Shown: piece after piece, positions 36,494-48,548 of the stretch
Layout of the letters: each line of letters begins with the position of its first letter
Numbering within the stretch: the first letter of the stretch is position 1
Source of the DNA: Ailanthus altissimus
Lineage: Eukaryota > Streptophyta > Magnoliopsida > Sapindales > Simaroubaceae
DNA length: 64,000 bases
NCBI GenBank assembly: GCA_946807835.1
Contig: OX327691.1
Span: 756,188 to 820,187, forward strand
Direction: 5' to 3'
Program-made: the position numbers and the translations under genes
The notes under the pieces: generated by a model
Databases searched by the model: none
What the model saw: the letters and a program-made list of their open reading frames with translations, nothing else
Told to the model about the DNA's origin: nothing

Positions 36494-37283
36494 TGCAGCA
36501 CTCAAAGCTTTAAAAGAACGGTTACAGAATGTGTTCCTTGGTCACTAATGATGACACGTGGTGTCTCAAGATTTGATGGTTTTAGTTTCTCCCTCTCTCA
36601 TGGCAATTATTAAATGTCTGGTTTCCAAAATCGAATTCCTTTATCGTGTGACTCAAAAATACTAAACACATCAGTTGTTTCATCAGGATAACGCAATTCT
36701 TCAAAATTAAAATCAATGAGATTTTCTAAAGAATCAGAGTCATGATTTTTATAAGCTTTCTCCGCTACAAGTATGTCTATCATATATGAATGATAGCATT
36801 CGTCTTCTTCTTGTGGTTGTTTATCAATATTGAAAATGTTCACCTCAAGAGTCATATTCCCAAAAGATAATTTTATTAGACCATTTATGCAATTAATAAG
36901 AGCGTTAGCAGTGGCAATAAAATGTCTCTTCAAAATAAGAGGAATTTTTAACCCCAAGTTAACAACATAATGAGTTTCTAAAACAAGAAAATCAACAAGA
37001 TAGTAAAATTTATCAATTTGCAACAAAAAACATCTTCTACTATTCTTCATGGTTTCTTGATTGATTGGTCAACTAATTGTAGGACTATAGATGTTGGTTT
37101 AATCTCATCAAGTCCCAATTGCAAGTACATAGAATAAGGCATTAAATTTACATTTGCTCTTAAGTCCAACAAAGCTTGACCAAACTCGTGTGACCCAATT
37201 TGACAAGAGATTGTGGGACATCCTGGGTTTTTATACTTGGGTGGTGACTTTTGTTCAATCATTGCATTTACCTGTTCTACCAA
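36494..37283 (-). pseudogene. Athila copy 2 protease and downstream linker
   Basis: The frame 37047-37283 reads CQIGSHEFGQALLDLRANVN, the protease active-site region, with Arg in place of the Gly expected after DL, then LMPYSMYLQLGL. The frame 36610-37050 continues with QIDKFYYLVDFLVLETH and the linker shared with 21-250. After about 36620 the sequence passes to the non-integrase join common to both copies. Confidence 0.8.
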
Positions 37284-39039
37284 AAATGCAGTTTTCTTTA
37301 CATGATATATTCTTTTAATAGTACATAGATCTTTGATGACTTTGGCATAAGTTGGAACCTGCTTGAGAGTGCATGACCTTGTTTCAAATGTTCTAAAATC
37401 TCACCTTGAATTTTTGAATTTCTTCTAACCAATCGAAAAGCTTGAGAAAAAGGCACTGGGATTGAAAACTTATTTTCGAACTCTTTTTCCACTGTGGCCT
37501 CTTTTTCAAGAAGGGTGTCTTTACTACTCGTAGATGTGTTAATTTCAAAAGTAGGCTCACTTACAATCTTACCACTTCGAGTAGTAATGGCATTGACTTC
37601 TTTGAAATTTTGAGCATCAGAAGTAGAAGCTTGTGCCATGAATTGTCCTTTCAGATTATATTGAGGTTGAGATGAAAACTTACCTCGCTCTTGTACACTT
37701 AAGGTACTGGTCAGCTTTGTGATTTGACTCCTGGTTTCTTTGTTTTCATCTATCACCTGCGCAAGAATTATTTCAAATTTTTTATTAGTCTTACTTTGTG
37801 CCTCAATAAATGATTGTAATGTATCCTCTAAAGGATTGCTAGCTAGTCGTACATTTTATTGAGGTGCAACATAAGACTTGGGTATTTGTTGTTCTTGTTT
37901 CCAATGGCTGTTGGCTTATTGGTCAGATTTCCAACTGAAGTTTAGGTGGTTTCTCCAGCTAGGATTATAGGTTTCAGAGTAGTGTGAATAAGGCTTCTTG
38001 TACATCCTTAGGGCATTACATTGTTCCTCATATATCCCTCTCCTCTCACTATAAGTGGGGCAATCCTGAGCTAAGTGTTCTACTTCTCTATAGATAAAAC
38101 AGACATCATGTTACTCAACCTTAGCAATCGTGTGGGTGACCCTTCTATTTTTGGTTTTCAAGGCCTCTAACTCTCTAGTTAAGACTTCTAATTAAGCTTT
38201 GAGGTTGTTCTCTTCCCTAAGATGGAAAAATCCACTAGGTCATGACCTATTTGTACTTTCAATAATACTAGGTCCAGTCCATGTATAGGCTTTTTTCAGC
38301 TAAGTCATTAAGGAATTCTATGACTTCCTTGAGATCTTTGTGAAGGAACTTTCCATTACACATCATCTCTATAACTTAGCACTATCTAATGGTGAGTCCC
38401 TTATAAAAATAGCTAACTAAGTGCCAATTTTCATACCCATGGTGAGGACACAGATTTAGCAACTCTTTAAACCTTTCCCATGTTTGATATAAGGTTTCAC
38501 TGTCTTTTTTGGAGAATGAAAAAATTTATCTTTTCAGGCCATTAGTTTTGTGCTATGGGAAGTATTTATTAAAGAATGTTTTGGGTCATTTCTGCCCAAG
38601 TTCCTATAGACTTCGGCCTCAAAGAGTATAGCCAACTCTTTGCTTTGTCTTTCAAAGAAAAAGGAAAAAATTTAAGCCTAACAGTGTCTATGGCTTTGGG
38701 CTGGCTATAGAAGGTGACAATTACCTCTTCAAATTTCCTAACATGTACATAAGGATTTTCACTATCTAGACCATGAAAAATGGACAGAAGTTGTATCATT
38801 CTAGGTTTAAAATTCGAATGTGATGTGTTAGGTGGAAATATAATGCATGATGGTGTAGCTGTGTGAGTAGGATGCAAGTAATCTTTTAGAGTCCTAACGG
38901 GGTTATCTTCGTGTTGGCTCATTGTGTTAGAATTACAAGATAAACTAGATGGCGAATTCTCTTCCCTTACAAATTGTAGTGATCGTTCTAGTTCTACTTC
39001 TCTCACGAATCTTCCTCGTTTGTCTCTAAGTCGATGCAT
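37284..39039 (-). pseudogene. Athila copy 2 gag
   Basis: The frame 38569-39039 holds the N-terminus and first part of the retrotransposon gag domain (PRMIQLLSIFHGL, then KDKAKSWLYSLRP). Frameshifted pieces follow, with WERFKELLNLCPHHGYENWH near 38440-38490, a degraded knuckle with AQDCP near 38055-38075, SETYNPSWRNHLNFSW near 37925-37975, and VNAITTRSGK in 37298-37756, an Athila gag signature. The capsid forms the particle in this family. The copy is dead through several shifts and stops. Confidence 0.85.
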
Positions 39040-39832
39040 ACATCCTAAAAAATTTCTTTTTTTATGAAAGAAATACTCAAGGAAAATTAAGAAGTGAAAT
39101 AAAACACAAGAAATAGAAATGAGAGCTAGGTGGTAAGACCAACCATGAAATATAAATACAAAAAATGAACAAAAGATAATAACTGTAAATTACAATTAAA
39201 AAAATACAATAAGTAAATAAAAGAAAAAAAAAGTGCAATAAATAAAGGAAAATAAAATGCAAAGTATAATAAATAAATAAAATAAAGTACAACAAAAGAA
39301 AAGGTACAATAAGCAAATAAATAAAAAGTTAGGCGGTAGAACCGGCAATTAAAATAAAAAAATATAACATATTAACTAAAATAAATAAAGTACAATAAAT
39401 AAATAAAAGCAAATAAAAATAAAGTGCAATAAATAAATAAAAGAAAATAAAGTGCAATAAAAAAAATAAACTAAGCTAGGCGGTAGAACCAACCAATAAA
39501 AAAAATACAACAAATTAACTAAAGAAATAAAGTACAATAAATAAATAAAAGAAAATAAAGTGCCACTAATAAATAAAAGAAAATAAAATGTGAAGTACAA
39601 TAAATAAATAAAACAATGAACTAAATTAGGTGGTAAAATCAATCATTAAAATAATATAAAATATAATAAATTAACTAAAGAAAATAAAATAAATTAGGTG
39701 GTAGAACCAACCATAAATAATAAAACGAATTACAACAAAGGAAATAAAACTAAGATTTTACAAAGAAAAGAAAATGTACAAAGTTACCACTTTAGTATTG
39801 ATAAATACAACCGACTTTTTGCTTAGTTTGCC
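39040..39832 (-). repeat. Repeat-rich leader of Athila copy 2
   Basis: Very A-rich on the + strand. A TAGGYGGTA(G/A)AACC-type motif recurs at about 39125, 39331, 39472, 39625 and 39690, separated by AATAAATAAAAG-type filler, so these are imperfect tandem units of 65-207 bp. The long frames at 39077-39316 and 39376-39642 are low-complexity artefacts. Confidence 0.65.
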
Positions 39833-39850
39833 TCCCCGGCAATAGCGTCA
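39833..39850 (-). promoter_or_regulatory. Primer-binding site, tRNA-Asp type (degraded)
   Basis: Minus strand TGACGCTATTGCCGGGGA differs at three positions from the complement of the plant tRNA-Asp 3' end. It lies five bases from the LTR end at 39856. Confidence 0.8.
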
Positions 39851-39855
39851 AATTT

Positions 39856-42685
39856 TGTTTACGCTCAAAATAATGCTGCTATCGCAATATAGATTGAGGT
39901 GTTGATCTCACGAGGAAGCTTTTAGCAAAATAGGCTGGTGAAATATAAATATTAAAGCAGCAGCAAGGGGAAAATTAACTAATTGGTTTAAGTGGATGAG
40001 ATAGAATTGTCTATGAATTGAGAAAAATGTCTTATGATAATTTAAATAAGGCTTCGAGAATCACAATTATACTTTATAATCTACTCTACACTTTGATTCA
40101 ATGTTTATAACTCAATTGACAGTTTTACATCTAAATAATCAATCGGAAGATATGTAAAATATAGCACATTTGATAACACATGCATTTGATATGACTAAAC
40201 TCTTTTGCAAATATTAACACAAATCATGTTCATCTATACAAGTTATCTAAGATCGACAATATATCATTTTGACAATATTGCAGTAAAAGATCAATTAGAA
40301 TATCAAACATATATTGTATTTACATGTTATCCAAGATTAATGATAGGGGCGTAGAAGCACTAGTATAATTTGTATCTAACTTTTGTATTTTACTCTAAAT
40401 CATAAATATTTGACTATTTAATTATGGTTTTGATCATAAATAGATGTACGACAGAAAATGTGATGTATAGGAACAAACGGGAGGCGAATCAGACGTCAAA
40501 CGAAAAAATTACGCTCAAAATACGAAAAAGGCATCAGGATTGGGCGCCCAGTGACCGAGAGCCATGGCACCCATAACCCAGCGCCATGGCACTCATGGTG
40601 ATGAACAGTATTTTACTACAGCAACTCGCGAACAATGATTTGAAGACAAAAACCTATAAATAGAAGGCCAAAAACCCTAAGGGAAAAGATGAGAGAAAAA
40701 TAGAGAAAATAGACAAAAACTTAGAGAGATAATTCACAACACAAAATCAAATATCAAAGCCAAAAATTAAAGAATCAAGATCATTCAAGCTTCAAGTCAA
40801 GATTGAGGGAGAAGCGCATCAAGGAGTCACTTTGATTAGTTTTTCTTATCTTTCTTTATCATTATGTTCTTGTTGATCTTTATGATTTGGTTTGATACTT
40901 TTGGTTTTGTGATGGGTTAATTTGTTCAGCTAGGGTTAGACTATATAAACCTAGTATGGATTTGGATTGTGTTAAATTTTAGTTTATGAACTTGATAAAT
41001 TCTATTGATTCATTCTATCTTGTGTTTAATACTTTTATTATACCTGATCAATATTTTGAATGATTGAGGAACCATGATGAACTCGACGGAGGGATTCATG
41101 TGTTTAGCCTGTGGTAGTTTGATGCATGATCATAGGGTAACAACTATGAGTTCCATCTAGAATAGACATATACCTAGGTGGCATGTATGGTCTAATTTAG
41201 ATTTGATCTTAATGAATTACATTTTGATTTGATTACCATAGGCATATAAGTGATTATTGGAATGTGTAATATAGTCACTTGACCATCAACAGAGGCTTGT
41301 GAGGAGATTAGTATCTAAGCCAACCAATTGGTATTAAAAGATTAATTGAGTGCTTAATGAGTCCAATGAAATACTAAAGGATGAGTTAAAATCCTAGATT
41401 ATCTTTATTTGTGAATTCTACTTTTTACTTTTGTTTAGTTAATTGAGAGAATTAGATTAGTTAAATAAATTCTAAATTTTAGTTTTCTGAATAAAAGTTA
41501 AGTAGGTACAATTTTCGTACTTGATTTATAGAATTATATTGCATAGTCCCTGTTGGATCGATACTTGAACTTAAATCTTATATTACTTGATACGCCAGCA
41601 TGTACTTGCACTTAGCTAGTATAGCATCACAATCAATCGATAATATATCAATCGATAATATTGCAGTAAAAGATTAATATATAAAACAATGTAACCAGTA
41701 ACAATTATAATTCAACAAGAATTATAATTAGAAAAGCATGCTAAATATATATAAGACATGCGAATTATAACCTCTGAATTATAGAAAATAAAATAGATAA
41801 GAGTTTAATCAAAATCAAACTTACAAATATTTGTAGCTCTTGACAACGAATCAAAGCATAGAAGTAGATTTATTACACATAAAAATTCATCTCTTAGCCT
41901 TGCCAAGAACTCTAGCCTAGATTACAATACATGTTAATGAGAATAAAATAGGAGAGAATTATCTAATGTTGAAAACATCCTAAGAGTGTCCTTATATAGG
42001 CAATGAATGAAAATGTCATGTGTGACATCAATCTTCAATAATTTTAGGCCAATAACTCATTCACCCACTTACAGTACGTTTTTGATAATGTAAATGACCG
42101 ATATAGCTTTTGTGACCAACATGAAAGTTGTAAAATTTTGTCTCTTCTTTCTATAGGTACCATGTTCATACAAATTGGATGAGTATCCAATGCGATATAG
42201 GCAAACAACCCATTTATCCACTTGCAAGACAATTTGGTCCATGATAACGGTTGATTTAGACTTTACTATCAACATACAAGTTGTTGATAATTAAGTCATT
42301 ATTTAACAGCTTAAGAATTATACCAGTTGGGTTGTACTTTGTACGCTACGGTCCAAATATGTGAGTTGGTTCAAGCTGAGCAGAAGTTGTAGCCCAATTC
42401 TATTGTATCTCTATTTTTGGCCCATAATATGTTAAATTTGGCTTTTCAACTGTCTTCAAGTTTATGTACGATTGAGTCATGTTACTCCAGGTTCAAGAAT
42501 TTCTTCATTTCAATTTCTACATTGAGAGTTATGTCTATTTTATCTAAACCTGTTCAAATAGCATTCATTAATCATAATTTAAGGATAACACTTTATTTCA
42601 AGCTAAAAATAGAAAATTGTTAAAATTAGTGACATTAAATTGTGATTGAATCTCTTAACAAATATGTATTTTTATGTGTTCATCA
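39856..42685 (-). repeat. Athila copy 2, 5' LTR with nested solo LTR
   Basis: Boundaries TGATGAACAC (minus start, 42685) and GAGCGTAAACA (39856). Without the insertion at 40341-41635 and its duplicated target it is about 1.53 kb. CACAA at 42686-42690 is the candidate target duplication with 28445-28449. Confidence 0.85.
40341..41635 (+). repeat. Solo LTR of a second Athila/Tat-like family
   Basis: 1295 bp from TGATAGGGGCG to CACAATCA. The flanks are ATTAA (40336-40340) and ATCGA (41636-41640); the unoccupied sister LTR reads ATCGA, so the left copy changed by two CpG-type transitions. A TATAAATA box lies at 40655-40662, preceded by a G+C-rich block with repeated GCGCC/ATGGCAC motifs (40540-40600). 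Relatives lie at 55139-55809 (+) and in element B at 52902-53785 (-). Confidence 0.88.
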
Positions 42686-42690
42686 CACAA

Positions 42691-43357
42691 CTACCCTAAA
42701 AAAGCACAAGTAAAATTTAGTTGTCCAACATGGTATGATCGTCCTTAACAAAAGCAAAAGTTAAAAAGAGTTCCAAGAGGTATCTACCCGAAAAAGATCA
42801 CACAACCTTTGGCAACATTTTCATCGACAATTATATCAGTCGTCTCTCTGATAAGGACCAGGCAAGACTAGGTTTATCTTCCTCAGAAATGATAGAAGAA
42901 CCGCCTTTATCGGGGGAAAAAATCTCATCGGCCACTAGGGGGTAGCTTCGGCAATGGGTGGGACCTCAAGAATAGGAATAGTAAATGCATCAGCGGGTAA
43001 GGTATCTTCAGCAAGGCCACTGAGGAAGAACCAGCATCTTGAGTGGATGAAGTGTCCAAAGGAAGCTAGAAGGAAGGATCGGTAGTAAAAGCATCTTCCA
43101 AAGTATTCGAGGGCTCAAGGGCAAGAGTATCCTGGGTACCCGAGGTTTAGCCTCTAGCTGCTTCAAGGCAGTAAGTAACCATACATCTTAGTCACTAGGG
43201 TTGAGATCGAGTAATTCTCTTCAAAGACCTTCACGCAATAGTAGAATCCCTCCATGACCCCTGTACACTAACCCTCACTCTGTGCCTCAGACCAGATGCC
43301 ATCAACTTTCACCAAGAGCTCAGCAATCCTTCGAGCCATTTCTAACCTAGTTCGTAC
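42691..43357 (-). pseudogene. Tat antisense ORF region, copy 1
   Basis: Opposite to the Tat gag-pol strand, as known for the antisense ORF of Grande/Retand-type elements. The minus strand reads TRLEMARRIAELLVKVDG near 43300-43355, then degenerate pieces matching copy 2 (TQDTLALEPSN; QDAGSSSVALLK). Cut at 43357 by a duplication junction to minisatellite. Confidence 0.6.
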
Positions 43358-43867
43358 AAGATTATTATAGACCTCATGTAGATTCCTAGAGGATGATTGA
43401 AGACCTTGTGTGAAGTATGCCCACAAGATGTTTAGAGACCCTAAGATGAAAAACCCTACAAAATGACTAGAGACCTTGTGCAAGAAAACTTAACAAGATG
43501 ATTAAAGACCATGTACGGATTCCCACATGATGATTGAAGACCTTGTGTGAAGTATCCCTACAGGATGATTAGAGACCTTGTATGAGAGAACCTCATAAGA
43601 TGATTAGTAATCTTGTGCAAGAGAACCCCATTGGATGATTAGAGACCCTGTAAGAGAGAACCCCACAAGATGATTAGAGACCCTATACAAAAGAACCCTA
43701 TATGATGATTAGAGACCTAGTGCACAAGAATTCCACAGGATAATTAAAGACCCTTAGTGCAGGATACCAATAGGATGATCTAAGACTGTGAAATATCTTA
43801 AGGATTATTAGGGAACCTATGTGTGGGGATCCCCAAAAGACGGGTCGAGACCTAGTGAGAATTAGTC
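43358..43867 (+). repeat. Second copy of the Tat minisatellite array
   Basis: About 14 units of the same 35-bp family, parallel to about 27835-28310 unit by unit, including the unusual last units with GGATACCAATA and the closing GACGGGTCGAGAC. Start of the second copy of the 1.3-kb duplication. Confidence 0.85.
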
Positions 43868-44149
43868 CTAAGCCCTACCATAATAATGTTATCTACAAGA
43901 AGGTGTTGCAACAAAGGATTTTGTCACTGTCTCAATTGATTATATTGAGACCATTAATGTGAAGGCTCGAGAATCTTGTTCTAGAAAAATTGAATAAAGA
44001 TCTACTTAAGGTTAATTGAAAAAAGCATTCATGCGAGAAAATCACATAACATTGAAAAACAAATACAAGGTAAACAACATACATTATAAAATAGAGAAAA
44101 GCAAAGATATCCAAACAGGACACAACCACCCTAAAATAGTATAAGCAAA
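43868..44149 (+). other. Tat linker after the array, copy 2
   Basis: Non-coding, parallels 28316-28449 plus the start of 42691 onward, with about 125 bp more. It contains the unoccupied version of the Athila insertion site (ACACAACC near 44120). Confidence 0.6.
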
Positions 44150-44419
44150 ATTTAATTGTTCAACATAGCATGATCGCCCTTAACAGAAGCAAAAATTAAA
44201 GAGAGTTCTAGGGGGCATATCTGCCCGAAAAAGATCACATAGTTATAGCAACATTCTCGTCAATAGTTATATCAGTCGTCTCTCTAATAAGGATGAGGCA
44301 ACATTAGGTTCATCTTCCTCGACAATGATAAGACAACTGCCCACATCGGGGGAAGAAATCTCATAGGCTATAGTAGGGCAGCTTTGGTAGTAGGTAGGAC
44401 CTCGAGAGTGGGAACATCA
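44150..44419 (-). pseudogene. Tat antisense ORF region, copy 2, distal part
   Basis: Aligned with about 42720-42990. Continues at 46555 beyond the copia LTR. Too broken for domain analysis. Confidence 0.5.
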
Positions 44420-46554
44420 TATTAACGTGTTTTAATTTATATGCATATGATTATGTACATATTGAAAAATAAACACATGTATCATAATACACGAATTTCA
44501 TAATGAAATTTATCATGTAATCGACATATACACATGTACTTAAATTCTTAACAAATTTAAGAATACAGAAAACATACCTTTGAAGACCTCTGATGAAGAA
44601 TTTAAATCAAGATTTAGTAGCTCTAACTTTGAGCTTACATTGAAGTGCACTTATGTTCAATTCTAGTTCACAACAATCTGGTGGGATTGTGAAGTTAGAA
44701 TAACAGCAATATAATCTCCAGCAACAAGGTTTGTATTATTTTTCTTTCTCTTTAGTTTTTCTCACAAGTCTTTGTTCAATGAAAAACTCTCTCAAAACCA
44801 ACTCTTCTTTTTCCTCTCCTCCCCATGCACGAAATTCATTCACAAAAAGAAACCCAACCATTTTTAGTGCTCTCAACATTTTACTAGTGCTCCACCAAAA
44901 TTAGATTAAGTGACTAACTACCAAAATAATTTTTTGTGGCCATTTTAATGGTTTAATAAAATTAACCAATAATTACAAAATGGTGTTCCAATTAATTTAA
45001 TTTATATTTCTCAAATTAGGTATGTCTTCCATTTAGGAATAAAATAATAAAGAAATAAAATCATATTTTATTTATTTAAATAATATTTATTTAATTATTC
45101 AAAAAATTATTTGAATAATTAATATTTACCTTATTTGATTTTACTAACATGGTTAATGGGTGAATTTATGGTAAAATAATTCATGGAATAAAATTGTGCC
45201 ACTTGCTAACATCTAATTAGTTAATAACTCTTATCAACTAATTAAATGATATACTTAACATTTAAGTATAGACAAGTGCACAACTCGAGAAACTCTTAAA
45301 CATATTTTCGTTTTGCTGGAATTTCTAGGATAAAACTATTCAATCTATTATGTTGCCCCAGTGCACAACGAGTACACTTTATATTGTGAGACTCTCTAAG
45401 TTCATGCCCAAATTATCATATGGAACTATTCTATACGTCTGTGAACGATGCCCCACACATACGTTATGGATATTACAAAGTGGCGTGTTAGACCATATAA
45501 GCTAAGGTTATAATATATTCATATAATTCCTTCATCATTTACATCTGGGTAGCGTGGGGATATAGATCAACACCGTCAACTCTCAATATGCTCGACTGAA
45601 AATTTATCTCTAGAATTGTATTTCAATAAATAATATTTCCAAACACTTTTGTAATATTATTTATCTCTAGTGTTAAACTCTTTTTCTGAGAATTACTGCT
45701 TATGGCCATAAGACTCTCTGAAATATAATCTTAGAGCATTAGGATACAATACTCACCCAAATGAGCTAATAGGTCCCTTGTCTATACATATTAAACTCCA
45801 TGAGCATCGGACTATACCTAGCGACACCCAGCATTAGACCATAGCGACACCCAGCATTAGACCATGAAATGTTTTTGACATGTGTGGAACTAAAGTATGA
45901 TGGCACTCAGGTCAAAGGACCACGAATACTACTCAACTCGAAAGATCCTTCATTGACGGCTTTATGGGATTTCTCTTGGAGATCTTTATTAGTCAATTCA
46001 GTATTCAGTCCTTATTGAATACCTGTATCTCTATAAGAGCTTCCATTAAACTCATGGTTTGCTAAAACTAACCATCTAGACCGTCCAGATATAGATATAC
46101 ACCGATCTATATATTTATTAAGGTAGTCACTGATAGACCAGCATCAGTGAAGATAGATCAAGAACATAATATTTGAGAACATATTTGCATAATGATATTT
46201 TCTAGTATTATTTGCAACTCTTTGCAACTACGTCATTACTAATATATTCTCATGTTTTTATCCCATTTCAAATAAGGCTCTAACTCTTTAGATATCGCTG
46301 ACTCTTATGACCTGATAAATCTTATCAGTGCCAATTCTTAGCATTTACAACTTTTAGTGTTGCTAATTCTTAGCATTGATTTAAACTCATTTAGACTAGA
46401 TCTTGACACTTTCAGATCGTACAATGTTTGATACATTATAAGCATCTAACCATATATAAAATATAATTAGCAATGTAATAAAATGATAATACTAGTATAA
46501 ATATTAAACAAATATTCATATCTAAAGGATGGCACATAAGCACAAATTCCAACA
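44420..46554 (-). repeat. Copia solo LTR, copy 2, with CATCA target duplication
   Basis: 2135 bp, TATTAACG (changed from TG) to CCAACA, flanked by CATCA at 44415-44419 and 46555-46559. The first copy of the Tat duplication shows the site without insertion near 42980-42995. Confidence 0.92.
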
Positions 46555-47240
46555 CATCAGACGCATCAGTGAGTAAGGTGTCTTTAGCAGGGCCGCTAAA
46601 GAAGGACCAGTATCTTGAGTGGATGAAGTGCCCAAAGAAAGCTAGAGGGAAGGATCGGTTGTAAAAGAATCTTCTTGATCATTCGAGGGCTTAAAGGCAA
46701 GAGTATCTTGGGTACCCAAGGTTTTGCCTCTAGCTGCTTTAGGGTAGCGAGTAACCATAGTTCTTAGCCACTAAAGGTCGAGATCGGGTAATTCTCTTCA
46801 AAGACCTTCATGCAATGGTATAATCCCTCCATGACCCTTATGTGCCAACCCTTACCTTTTGCCTCAGACCATGTGCCATCAACCCTCACCAAGAGCTTAT
46901 CAATCCTTCGGGCCATTTCTAACCTAGTTCGCTTAAGAGAGTCTAGCTCTTCGTAGGTTATAATAAATTGCTCATCTACTAATTATTTTGGCAAGTCAAC
47001 TCTGAAGCTTGGCTCTCCGTGACTACCATAGATATAGCTTTGCTTGAGCATGGCCTTTTATCTTTCTAGCTCTCAAGCACTACTCTCCGCTATAGCCCAC
47101 CTTATCTCAAAAGCCTTGAACCAAGCTCCAAGCTCCTTAACTTTTTCATGAGCTTGTTGAGCCTCGCATTTGACTTGCTCGACCTCGTGTCTGGCCCGAG
47201 TAAGATCCTCTTAGAGCTGCTGAGCATTCAACAACACCCG
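46555..47240 (-). pseudogene. Tat antisense ORF region, copy 2, proximal part
   Basis: The minus strand reads a coiled-coil-like stretch from 47220: EEDLTRARHEVEQVKCEAQQ, AHEKVKELGAWFKAFE, then ELDSLKRTRLEMARRIDKLL, VEGLYHC-like text and FEENYP near 46790. An ATG at 46758 opens MVTRYPKAARGKTLGTQ in another frame. The product is unknown in this family; a structural or RNA-related role has not been established. Confidence 0.6.
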
Positions 47241-48060
47241 AAGTATATTTGTTTGACATCTAGAAAGAGCATAAGCTACTTAAGAAACAATATACATGCT
47301 TGTTATAAATTTTATTATAATGAGAAGGGAAAGAAACTAGTGATCAATCTTAGGTCTGCACCTAGTTGGCCTAAGCAACATCCATGTACCTCTCCCTCTG
47401 GTGCATTAAAAGGACTAAAATTTAAGTTCATTACACCTCTCGAGCATCAGGTCTGTGGGCATCACTGTAATAGAAAAATCTATCACAAGTCTCTAAACCA
47501 CCCTAAAAATGGTAGCCTGGAATTTAAAGCCCCCGTTGATGGTGAAAGCCTATAAGGGAAGGCAATATGTGCTGATGATTGAATAATTCTTCCCACAGGA
47601 ACCACCCATTCCCCTTCAGTTGTCACCGTGGTCTGACTTTAGACCCCATATTAAGGTAACTTATGAATTGTCCTTCTCGGGTTTGAACCACCCAGATCGC
47701 CTCTTGGGCTCTCACTACCCCTAACACCTTATGGGTTCTTATAACCTCTTCTATATTTAGGGCTCGTGCAGCCCCAATTACCTATAGGGCTCTTATGACC
47801 CTAATCACCTCTTTGAGATCCTTAGACCTTACCATGAATTCCTAAAGAATTCTTCGTAAAGCATAAGTTGATGACCTCATCTGAGTCAAGGTTGTCATTC
47901 ATTGCCTCAAGATGGGGCCTGAACCGTCAAGGTGAGCCTTTTTCTACTCTAATCACCTTTTTAGTATGGCATTCCTGCAAAAGAAAAAGAAATTAGATGA
48001 ATACTCAATACACCACATTTAAGAAGAGTAACCATGTCAAAACTCACTTCTCCCTTGAGG
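47241..48060. other. Unassigned degenerate DNA between Tat and element B
   Basis: No supportable gene. A degenerate repeat of about 30 bp (GGGCTCTTATGACCC-like, four units) lies at about 47704-47822. The 135-aa frame at 47148-47555 runs against the antisense ORF remnant and shows no domain. Probably more of the Tat 3' region. Confidence 0.35.
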
Positions 48061-48548
48061 AACGATACAAGGTAGCTCGGGAATCCCTACTTTTAGGTCT
48101 AAAAAAAGTGATTTTATAGGTCTTCACAACTCTAGGGACGTGGGGCTTTGAATACAAGTCAAAATAGAACTCAAGGGATAGGGTTTCTTTTTCACATGGG
48201 TGTCGCGGCACTGAGACCTGGGAAAGGTTGAGTTTAAGATCCTGGCTGGATGTTGCAAGGCTGTGTGGTGGGCACTGAGGCACTGGCATTTCTGCTTTGG
48301 GTGCTGTGGATTGCCCACGGGCACCATGACACTAGCCCTGTATTGCTGACTCCTCCGTTTTTCATCTGTTTTGTGCCCGATTTCTCTAGTATCTTTATGC
48401 CTTGGGTTATAAACCTATATATGATCAAAAACCTTAAATAAAAAGCCAAATACTCATAATTTAGATTAAAATCTAAGTCTGAGTTTATAAACATAATAGA
48501 CTATAAATACCTCTATTAAATACCTCCAAATTAAGACTTTGGTCATCA
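48061..48548 (-). repeat. Element B 3' LTR, truncated
   Basis: On the minus strand it starts TGATGACCAAAG (48548), has a U3 with repeated CAGTGCC/GTGCCC motifs (48195-48335) and a TATAAAAT box at 48111-48118, then fades near 48060. The left limit is approximate. Confidence 0.6.

Larger units (their letters stand above)
28450..42685 (-). mobile_element. Athila-type retrotransposon, copy 2, with nested insertions
   Basis: Minus-strand order: 5' LTR (39856-42685), primer site, repeat-rich leader, gag, protease, [RT/RNase H/integrase core absent], integrase tail, extra ORF, LOG-like pseudogene, polypurine tract, 3' LTR (28654-30214), and a 204-bp piece of internal 3' region outside it. It interrupts the Tat 3' region, which resumes at 42686. 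It holds a Tekay solo LTR and a further solo LTR. Net of those two insertions the element is about 10.2 kb. Confidence 0.85.

Noticed and set aside
39077..39642. Phe/Tyr/Leu-rich frames that look like membrane proteins
   Set aside because: They come from the A-rich repeat leader of the Athila element read on the minus strand.
47148..47555. 135-aa frame on the + strand
   Set aside because: It runs opposite to the degenerate Tat antisense ORF, with no recognisable motif or second copy.
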